This document shows, in pieces, positions 6,771-11,563 of a stretch of 11,563 nt of DNA. Source of the stretch: Micavibrio sp. UBA2705 (lineage in GTDB: Bacteria; Pseudomonadota; Alphaproteobacteria; Micavibrionales; Micavibrionaceae); the NCBI GenBank assembly GCA_002354205.1, contig DELD01000003.1, positions 2,006-13,568 of the forward strand, written 5' to 3'. A model generated the notes under the pieces. That model was not told where the DNA came from. It saw only the letters and a list, made by a program, of their open reading frames with translations, and ran no database searches. A program made the translations under genes and the position numbers. Numbering within the stretch: position 1 is the first letter of the stretch; each line of letters starts with the position of its first letter.

Positions 6771-7361
6771 ATGTCAAAATCTCAATTGATTCTTGCCTCT
6801 GCATCACCGCGCCGCCGCGAATTACTGGCGCAAATTCACATTACGCCCGCGCATATTTTCCCTGCTGATATTGATGAAAGCCGCCTATCTGGTGAAAAAC
6901 CTGCCGCTTTGGCTCTACGCCTTGCCGTGGAAAAAGCGCAGCACATCTATAACGCACAGCGCCTTAGCCACCCAGATCATTTCATTCTCGCCGCCGATAC
7001 GGTTGTTAGCCTAGGGCAAAAAGACCTCGCCAAGCCAGAAAATGCGCAGCAAGCTGCTGCTTTCCTAAAAGCGCTCTCAGGTCGCCGCCATGATGTCCTT
7101 GGCGGCATTGCCCTCGTCGCGCCCGATGGCACATTATCTTCACGTCTTGTGCGCAGCAGCGTCAAATTTAAGCGCCTCACACCTCAAGAAATTGAAAGCT
7201 ATATCACCAGCGGCGAATGGGACGGCAAAGCTGGCGGCTATGCTATACAAGGGCTTGCCGCAAGCTATATTAAGTCCATCCAAGGCTCATACACCAATAT
7301 TGTCGGCTTATCCTTATATGAGACGCAAAACATGCTAAACGGGCTTGGCTATAACAGCTAA
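6771..7361 (+). CDS. maf: Maf nucleoside triphosphate pyrophosphatase (YhdE-type)
   Basis: A 196-residue Maf/HAM1-fold pyrophosphatase that hydrolyses nucleoside triphosphates to monophosphates and pyrophosphate, removing modified nucleotides; overexpression in some bacteria blocks septation. The opening ASASPRRRELL (9-19), AADTVV with the catalytic Asp76, LAKPENAQQA (87-95) and SGRRHDV (103-109) are all present. The segment GEWDGKAGGYAIQG (148-161), with Lys153 and Gln160, fits the dTTP/UTP-specific YhdE branch and not the m7GTP-specific YceF branch, which reads differently there. GSYTNIVGLSLYE has Ser181 where Pro is usual (GLPLYE). The stop is 19 bases before the RNase G/E start, so the two are surely co-transcribed. 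Confidence 0.93.
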   Translation: MSKSQLILASASPRRRELLAQIHITPAHIFPADIDESRLSGEKPAALALRLAVEKAQHIYNAQRLSHPDHFILAADTVVSLGQKDLAKPENAQQAAAFLKALSGRRHDVLGGIALVAPDGTLSSRLVRSSVKFKRLTPQEIESYITSGEWDGKAGGYAIQGLAASYIKSIQGSYTNIVGLSLYETQNMLNGLGYNS

Positions 7362-7380
7362 TCCCCCCTATAATAACGGC

Positions 7381-8598
7381 ATGGAAATTTTAATTGATAG
7401 CATTAATGATTCGCTCTGCGCTGTGGCCTTAGATAAAGGACACAAACTCGAAGCCGTTGAAATTGACCCCGAATTAGAACAAATTCGCCACGGCACAATC
7501 TATATGGGACGGATTGACCGCATTGATGCAACTGAAAACGCTGCCTATATTGACCTCGGCAATAATTTACAAGGCTTTCTCAACGCCAAAGACGCACGGC
7601 ATTTAGGCAAAAAATCCGATAAATCGCTCTCCCAGTGGCTCAGCAATGGTGATTTGGTCATCGTCCAAGCGCAGGACGGCGCCGTCATGCCGCGTATTGG
7701 CGCTTATGATGATTACGAAGACAAACATGTTCGCCTGACAATGGATATTACCTTACATGGCCGTTTTACGCTTTATGCGCCCTACCGTAAAGAAAACCAG
7801 ATTTCACGCCGCATAGCCGATAAACAGCGCCGTAGCCATTTAGAAGAAATGATGGCGAAAGAAGATATGCACGGCACAATCCTGCGCGCAGCCTCTACAA
7901 TGCTGCAAAATGATATGGTTGTGCGTGAATATAATCTGCTGCGTAAAATATGGAGCGCCATCTTAGAAAGCCTGCCCACAGAAAATGCCGCTCGCCCGAT
8001 TTTAGCTGGCCCTGACGCGATGATGCGCATGCTTGCCAACCAAGCAATGAACACAATTGAGCGCATTGAAATTTGCGGCGAAGATTATTTCGACCTTACC
8101 CAGACATGGTGTATGCAATTCGCCCCCGACCTTGTCAGCAAGCTTGTTTATAGCGATATTAAAGAAACAAATACAGACGCAGACAGGCTGTTTGAATTTC
8201 GCGGTGTTTTAACGCCAATAGAAGACCTCTACCGCCCTTATTGCGTGCTGGGTAACGGCAGCTCGATTATTATTGAGGAAACCTCTGCCCTGACCGCTAT
8301 TGACGTTAATCGCGGCGCTGCCGATGGGTCGCGCTTTGACATTAACAGATTTACCGCAAAAGAAATCATGCGGCAAATCCGCCTACGTAATTTAAGCGGC
8401 ATTATCATTATCGACTTTTTGAAAATGAAAAATGACGATGAACGAAAAAAGTTTACAAAGCTCGTGAAAGATTTGGCGCTGAGTGACCCCTATACGGTGC
8501 AGGTACATGGCCTAACCAAACTTGGCCTGATGGAGCTGACCCGCGCCCGCCGCACGCCGCCACTGGCTGATAAGCTTGATTTAGTCATCAACAGTTAA
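7381..8598 (+). CDS. Ribonuclease G/E family protein lacking the Zn-link
   Basis: A 405-residue member of the RNase E/G family, which makes endonucleolytic cuts in rRNA precursors and mRNA. Residues about 34-120 form the S1 RNA-binding domain (IRHGTIYMGRIDRIDATENAAYIDLG). An RNase H-like region and the 5'-sensor part follow, then the DNase I-like catalytic domain with metal ligands Asp308 (TAIDVN) and Asp345 (IIIIDFLKM) and the conserved GLMELTRAR (382-390). The protein ends 15 residues later, so the CPxC Zn-link, the small domain and any degradosome scaffold are absent. Short versions like this sit beside maf in many alphaproteobacteria, apart from full-length RNase E. The ATG at 7381 is preferred: family proteins start near here, and the in-frame ATG at 7345 lies inside maf. 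A C8-A6 run just after the stop does not reopen a coding frame. Confidence 0.88.
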   Translation: MEILIDSINDSLCAVALDKGHKLEAVEIDPELEQIRHGTIYMGRIDRIDATENAAYIDLGNNLQGFLNAKDARHLGKKSDKSLSQWLSNGDLVIVQAQDGAVMPRIGAYDDYEDKHVRLTMDITLHGRFTLYAPYRKENQISRRIADKQRRSHLEEMMAKEDMHGTILRAASTMLQNDMVVREYNLLRKIWSAILESLPTENAARPILAGPDAMMRMLANQAMNTIERIEICGEDYFDLTQTWCMQFAPDLVSKLVYSDIKETNTDADRLFEFRGVLTPIEDLYRPYCVLGNGSSIIIEETSALTAIDVNRGAADGSRFDINRFTAKEIMRQIRLRNLSGIIIIDFLKMKNDDERKKFTKLVKDLALSDPYTVQVHGLTKLGLMELTRARRTPPLADKLDLVINS

Positions 8599-8632
8599 GC
8601 CCCCCCCAAAAAATATGACCGTTATTACGAAT

Positions 8633-8674
8633 TGTGACAAGAATGTGACGAACATTGCCATAATTTTTGTCACA
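8633..8674. repeat. Three TGTGAC boxes forming an imperfect 11-bp inverted repeat
   Basis: TGTGACAAGAA (8633-8643) is followed head to tail by TGTGACGAACA (8644-8654), one DNA helical turn apart. An inverted copy, TTTTTGTCACA, lies at 8664-8674. The outer copies pair over 11 bases with one G-U, leaving a 20-base loop. The last box ends 12 bases before a TATAAT. This could be an operator for the promoter at 8687 or a hairpin in the 3' end of the RNase G/E message. Spacing does not fit a CRP/FNR-type site (TGTGA-N6-TCACA). Confidence 0.45.
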
Positions 8675-8692
8675 TTTATATGAGAATATAAT
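8667..8692 (+). promoter_or_regulatory. Candidate promoter for a gene-free transcript
   Basis: TATAAT at 8687-8692 is a perfect -10 hexamer. The nearest -35-like element, TTGTCA at 8667-8672, is only 14 bases upstream, short of the normal 16-18, so the promoter may need an activator or use another -10 (AATTAT at 8690 gives 17). Transcription would start near 8699. No open reading frame of note follows on this strand before the terminator at 8803-8841. Confidence 0.35.
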
Positions 8693-8772
8693 TATATAGA
8701 GAAAATAACGAATAATAAATTTTGGGAAATCTGATAAGAAATAACTAAGTTTAAGTTGTTGTTCTCCTCTTA

Positions 8773-8802
8773 AAATACCAGCAAATTAAATACCAGCTAA
8801 AT
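8773..8802. repeat. Tandem 15-bp duplication AAATACCAGC
   Basis: AAATACCAGCAAATT (8773-8787) is followed at once by AAATACCAGCTAAAT (8788-8802), matching at 13 of 15 positions with the first ten identical. It abuts the 5' arm of the terminator. It may simply be a slippage duplication, or two copies of an unpaired recognition segment in the candidate RNA. Confidence 0.55.
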
Positions 8803-8841
8803 AAGCGTCGATCCAATTGCCCCCGGATCGGCGCTTTTGCT
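8803..8841 (+). terminator. Rho-independent terminator, plus strand
   Basis: AAGCGTCGATCC (8803-8814) pairs with GGATCGGCGCTT (8825-8836) through 12 positions including one G-U, with a 10-base loop. TTTT and further T-rich bases follow (8835-8845). There is no T-run in the other direction, so it acts on plus-strand transcripts: either the candidate small RNA or read-through from the RNase G/E gene, whose stop is about 200 bases upstream. Confidence 0.75.
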
Positions 8842-8914
8842 TGTCTGGCTTATTGCTTGAACAGCACGCGCCCATATCACACCCACCACAAGCCCCTAAA
8901 ATCCCACTAAACAT

Positions 8915-8946
8915 AAAAAAAGCCCTAGGCGCGAACCTAGGGCTTT
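8915..8946 (-). terminator. Rho-independent terminator, minus strand
   Basis: AAAGCCCTAGG (8919-8929) and CCTAGGGCTTT (8936-8946) are perfect 11-bp complements around a 6-base loop. On the minus strand the stem is followed by seven T (8921-8915). It lies 27 bases after the stop codon of the 288-residue gene and is clearly its terminator. No gene is seen between 8842 and 8914, where the two transcription units converge. Confidence 0.9.
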
Positions 8947-8972
8947 CGGAAACTGAGAGGTTTATTTTTATC

Positions 8973-9839
8973 TTAACTTAACTGCATTTTTGGTGCTTGG
9001 AAGCCCAATTCTGGCTTAACTTTACCTGCATTTGCTAAACCGCTAACAATACTGCCCGTTGCCTTAACTGCAAGCCCTGCCGGGATCAACCAACTTGCAA
9101 ATTGGCCACCTGTCGCCAAGTTTTCTTCTAAAGGCGTATCAATTGTTGGCTTACCATGAACGTTTTCAAGAAAATTCATAGTTGTAGTCTTCTGTGCGTT
9201 GAAGTCATCAGAGATACTTGCTCCCCAACCTTTATCTGTAGTTAATGCTTCATAAGAACCTGATACAAGAGACGTAAGACCTGTTCCCATGCTCACGATG
9301 CCTGTTTCAAGACCATAGCCTGCACTTGCAAAAGCCGAACCAAATGATACATCACCGGCTTCGATTACAGGAGAGCCAGGCTCAACTGAAGGGCCTGCGA
9401 CTGATGGGGTCGCGCCCTGCCCATGACCGTTTTGTTCACTCAAAGCATCACGCTGATCATCTATAAAATCACGAATTTCAGTATTTGTTCTTTCCATACG
9501 CTCTTTAAAGAACTGCTTACCTGATTCTAAACCAACGAAATCACACAAGCTATAAAAGAACGAATTCCATGAATTGAACCAAGCCATTCCTTCTGCCTGC
9601 GTATTAAGCAATGACTGCGTGTTATCTAAATCCACAGCGGCTGTATTCAGCGTTTCATTATACCAATCGACGCCTTTATTAACGATACTCTTTGACCCCT
9701 TACCATCATTTACAGCAAGATCAACACCAAATGCACCAGCCCCAATAACAGCTGCACCTGTGCCAAGCTTTAAAGCACCCCCTAAAAGGCCTTTACCTGC
9801 ATTCAGCAACCAAGGTAACGTTTTTCCTAATCCTAACAT
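8973..9839 (-). CDS. Unrecognised 288-residue protein with Gly-rich hydrophobic segments
   Basis: I do not recognise this protein. It has no signal peptide or Cys motif. Residues about 11-43 are Gly/Ala-rich and hydrophobic (LLGGALKLGTGAAVIGAGAF), resembling a glycine-zipper membrane segment. Residues 55-135 look helical and charged, with aromatics at 87-101. A Gly/Pro/Ser linker (138-160) leads to two more Gly-rich hydrophobic stretches (165-195 and 243-271). This layout recalls membrane-inserting or pre-toxin segments of secreted effectors, but no toxin domain is visible and that comparison is inference only. The gene is real: GAGAGGAAGAG lies just upstream of the ATG, its frame is fully open, and a perfect terminator follows. 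It is monocistronic and sits where yacG would be expected between the maf cluster and tRNA-Phe, suggesting acquired DNA. Confidence 0.75.
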   Translation of the reverse strand: MLGLGKTLPWLLNAGKGLLGGALKLGTGAAVIGAGAFGVDLAVNDGKGSKSIVNKGVDWYNETLNTAAVDLDNTQSLLNTQAEGMAWFNSWNSFFYSLCDFVGLESGKQFFKERMERTNTEIRDFIDDQRDALSEQNGHGQGATPSVAGPSVEPGSPVIEAGDVSFGSAFASAGYGLETGIVSMGTGLTSLVSGSYEALTTDKGWGASISDDFNAQKTTTMNFLENVHGKPTIDTPLEENLATGGQFASWLIPAGLAVKATGSIVSGLANAGKVKPELGFQAPKMQLS

Positions 9840-10109
9840 ATCTACTCTTCCTCTCAGTGTTTCTACTTAATTTATTTTATACTCTTTATATAAAGATTTT
9901 CTTAAGTAGCGTTAATTTCTATATCAAGTTTACGATAAAAAAAGCTAACTTTGCAAACTTATGTGTATTTTTACATTAAATTCAATAACTTAACCTGTTA
10001 TGCACTCCTGACCAACAAAACGCCTTAACGGCCAGAGACTTAATATGTATGCATAAGACTTATATAACCATACATATAAATAATATGCAACTTTTTTTTA
10101 TTTTAGCAC
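9840..10109. other. AT-rich intergenic region with palindromes
   Basis: About 270 bases of very AT-rich DNA lie between the start of the 288-residue gene and the tRNA-Phe promoter. I see no gene. It holds a 12-bp perfect palindrome CTTTATATAAAG (9884-9895), 45 bases before the minus-strand gene and so likely in its leader or promoter, and a 9-bp inverted repeat ATATGTATG (10043-10051) / CATACATAT (10069-10077) with a 17-base spacer. A minus-strand promoter for the 288-residue gene must be in this region, but I cannot choose among several weak -10-like sequences. Confidence 0.5.
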
Positions 10110-10138
10110 TAGACAAGATGCACAGCTTCTTATATAAA
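10110..10138 (+). promoter_or_regulatory. Sigma-70-type promoter for tRNA-Phe
   Basis: TAGACA (10110-10115) and TATAAA (10133-10138) each match the consensus at five of six positions and are separated by the ideal 17 bases. Transcription would start near 10145, about 22 bases before the mature 5' end of the tRNA, leaving a short leader for RNase P to remove. Confidence 0.7.
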
Positions 10139-10166
10139 ACTGCACTACAGATCAGTTATACGATCT

Positions 10167-10241
10167 GCCCGGGTAGCTCAGTGGTAGAGCAGAGGATTGA
10201 AAATCCTCGTGTCGGTAGTTCAATTCTACCTCCGGGCACCA
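10167..10241 (+). tRNA. tRNA-Phe (anticodon GAA)
   Basis: All four arms fold. The acceptor stem GCCCGGG pairs with TCCGGGC (one G-U at 7-66), the D arm is GCTC-AGTGGTA-GAGC, the anticodon arm is GAGGA-TTGAAAA-TCCTC, the variable loop is GTGTC, and the T arm is GGTAG-TTCAATT-CTACC. The anticodon GAA at positions 34-36 reads both Phe codons. Discriminator A73 and an encoded CCA end (10239-10241) are present. It is a single tRNA with its own promoter; no clear terminator separates it from the convergent bactofilin gene, whose stop is 38 bases away. Confidence 0.97.
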
Positions 10242-10278
10242 CTTCCCCCTTATATATAATGAATATAGTTTGATTGCT

Positions 10279-11563
10279 TTAAGCGTGCGGCGCTTCTTGC
10301 TTACTTGTTTGCTGTTGCTGCGCGCCATCTGCAGCGCCATTAGCGCCATCAAGCGTAGAGAAATGCTTACGCGCCGTATCCACACGCCATTGGTGAATCA
10401 TAGATTCGGTAACATCGTTACCGCGCACGGATACATTACCCGCCGTTGAAACGCGGAATGATTTACGTCCACGAATATCTACAGCGCCAGCCGAGCTTAA
10501 TGACGCGCCGCCGCTAACATTGCCAAAGACATCAACGCCAGCTGTCGCATTAATTTTAACTTTACCGTCAATATGGCCAATCACTTTGACTTTACCTGTC
10601 GTTCTAATCTCAACATTACCTGTAATATTACCGTTAATCACAATATCTTCATCGCCAGCATCAATCACAACTTTACCTTTGCTATATTTATGCTCAGGCA
10701 CATCGACCTGCACAGGCTGGCCTTCTGCATTTTGCTGAATTTGCTGCGAATATTTTGTGCTGCGCATACGTCCGTCAATATTACCATTAAGGAAGCCGCC
10801 ATTACATTTAATGTCCACTTTACCAAATACAGCAACATGCTCTGGTGCTTTATCAGGGTGCGCGACAGCTAAACCTTCAACATCCAAACGCCCATCAAGA
10901 GAAAAACCACATTCTTTGTTTAAAAAGCGGCGCCCCTCCACACAGGTCATAATACGAAAATTAGCATTCCCCAGCGCCATGCCTGTATTTTTTATAAGCA
11001 TTGGTGCCGCGAGATCCGCTACGGCATCGCGCCCACCTTCTGGATAAGTATAAAGACCGCGTGCAGTATGGCTAAAGTCGTTATTCACTTTGCTTTTAGG
11101 CTGTTTCGCTTGTGGCGGTGGCTCTGGCGAGAAATCTGCGTCTACGTCTACATCCTCATCCGCATCATCAAATGCGGCTTCTGGTTCATCAACGCGGGAC
11201 GATTCGCCATCAATCGTATAACCTATGCGTTTTTGTTCGTCAGCGGCCTCAGCGGCTGGCTCTGCTTCTATATATTCGCTTTCTGCCTGTTCATTAACGC
11301 TCGTATCTGCCACAGGCGCATCTTGCGAACTTGCCTCTGCCGTGATGTCTTTGATCTCTTGCCCTTTTGGGGCGTAATCGGCGTGGACATCTTGCGGTTT
11401 GTTTTTTAAATCCCAGCTATATTTGTGATAGGTCACCATGAAACGGTTTAACAACTGTTGAATTTTTCTAGGGTCGCCTTCGTCTTTTATTTCAAAATTC
11501 TGCGCGGATATAATTTGTTCTTCCAAATGCTTATAATAAGCAGAAAGCGCGTTTTCTTCGCCA
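10279..11563 (-). CDS. Bactofilin-family protein with long N-terminal extension (partial at right edge)
   Basis: A cytoskeletal polymer-forming protein of the bactofilin (DUF583) family; such proteins assemble into filaments that organise cell-wall enzymes and shape. The frame is open from the stop at 10279 to the window end, at least 428 codons, so the true start is beyond 11563. A TTG at 11526 could be mistaken for one, but the 12 codons before it (ENALSAYYKH and neighbours) continue the same helical pattern. Order: a helical N-terminal part (11563 to about 11400), a long acidic disordered linker (about 11350-11100, rich in Asp, Glu and Pro), then Gly-rich short beta repeats of the bactofilin right-handed helix (about 10900-10410; for example GNITGNVEIRTTGKVKVIG), and a polar Gln/Ala tail. 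Bactofilins are often 100-200 residues, so this one is unusually long. Confidence 0.8.
   Translation of the reverse strand, partial: GEENALSAYYKHLEEQIISAQNFEIKDEGDPRKIQQLLNRFMVTYHKYSWDLKNKPQDVHADYAPKGQEIKDITAEASSQDAPVADTSVNEQAESEYIEAEPAAEAADEQKRIGYTIDGESSRVDEPEAAFDDADEDVDVDADFSPEPPPQAKQPKSKVNNDFSHTARGLYTYPEGGRDAVADLAAPMLIKNTGMALGNANFRIMTCVEGRRFLNKECGFSLDGRLDVEGLAVAHPDKAPEHVAVFGKVDIKCNGGFLNGNIDGRMRSTKYSQQIQQNAEGQPVQVDVPEHKYSKGKVVIDAGDEDIVINGNITGNVEIRTTGKVKVIGHIDGKVKINATAGVDVFGNVSGGASLSSAGAVDIRGRKSFRVSTAGNVSVRGNDVTESMIHQWRVDTARKHFSTLDGANGAADGAQQQQTSKQEAPHA

Larger units (their letters stand above)
8699..8841 (+). ncRNA. Candidate small RNA with CU-rich loop
   Basis: This interval between the promoter candidate and a strong intrinsic terminator is about 143 bases long, AT-rich, and without a credible reading frame. 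TTTAAG (8750-8755) and CTTAAA (8769-8774) can form a 6-bp stem that exposes a 13-base loop ending TTCTCCT, complementary to Shine-Dalgarno sequences. Exposed CU-rich anti-SD loops are a known feature of alphaproteobacterial small RNAs. A 15-base tandem duplication (8773-8802) lies between this hairpin and the terminator. The CCTCT core could pair with the GAGAGGA ribosome binding site of the adjacent minus-strand gene, though such pairing is generic. The alternative is that this is only a long 3' untranslated tail of the RNase G/E operon. I do not recognise it as a known RNA family. Confidence 0.35.

Noticed and set aside
8599..8612. Frameshift in the C8-A6 run extending the RNase G/E gene
   Set aside because: The stop codon precedes the run, and no downstream frame encodes a Zn-link or other family sequence.
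8633..8674. A CRP/FNR binding site
   Set aside because: The TGTGA and TCACA half-sites are 21 bases apart where CRP needs 6, and no other pair of half-sites fits.
8773..8802. Start of a CRISPR array or iteron set
   Set aside because: Only two copies of a 15-base unit with no spacer; no further copies, cas genes or replication gene.
9901..9925. CtrA box TTAA-N6-TTAA
   Set aside because: The spacer is six bases where seven is required, and AT-rich sequence makes the match unremarkable.
10049..10273. A 74-codon open frame on the plus strand across the tRNA region
   Set aside because: Most of it is a translation of the tRNA-Phe gene and its promoter; no ribosome binding site and no protein-like composition.

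Overview
The window looks like chromosomal DNA of an alphaproteobacterium with mid-40s percent GC (estimated by eye). The evidence is gene neighbourhoods typical of that class (erpA next to dgt and a SPOR protein; infA-maf-RNase G/E close to tRNA-Phe), a CheZ-type phosphatase, a bactofilin, and protein sequences of alphaproteobacterial type (SdhB, IF-1, Dgt). I cannot name the genus.

Layout. Positions 1-2378 hold four genes on the minus strand, all pointing left: erpA (Fe-S cluster carrier), xth (exonuclease III), a lipoprotein with a degenerate alpha/beta-hydrolase fold, and the first 30 codons of a second lipoprotein cut by the window edge. A divergent intergenic region with a good erpA promoter separates them from dgt and a SPOR-domain membrane protein (2529-4709, plus strand). 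A CheZ-like chemotaxis phosphatase (4872-5477) and a solitary sdhB (5566-6360) follow, each with its own leader. The infA-maf-RNase G/E cluster (6507-8598) is tightly packed.

The 8599-10166 interval is the least ordinary part. It holds an array of TGTGAC boxes, a candidate promoter, a gene-free transcript candidate with a CU-rich loop, and a strong intrinsic terminator. Next comes an unrecognised 288-residue minus-strand gene with its own strong ribosome binding site and perfect terminator, then 330 bases of AT-rich DNA that includes a good promoter for tRNA-Phe(GAA). In many alphaproteobacteria I would expect yacG here, and I do not find it. The window closes with a long bactofilin gene on the minus strand that runs off the right edge.

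Most genes are housekeeping: nucleotide-pool hygiene (Dgt, Maf), DNA repair (Xth), Fe-S supply and use (ErpA, SdhB), translation and RNA processing (IF-1, tRNA-Phe, RNase G/E), and envelope, shape or motility functions (SPOR protein, bactofilin, CheZ-like). I see no CRISPR array, transposase, phage module or recognisable defence system. The best candidates for something undescribed are the putative small RNA at about 8699-8841 and the orphan gene beside it.
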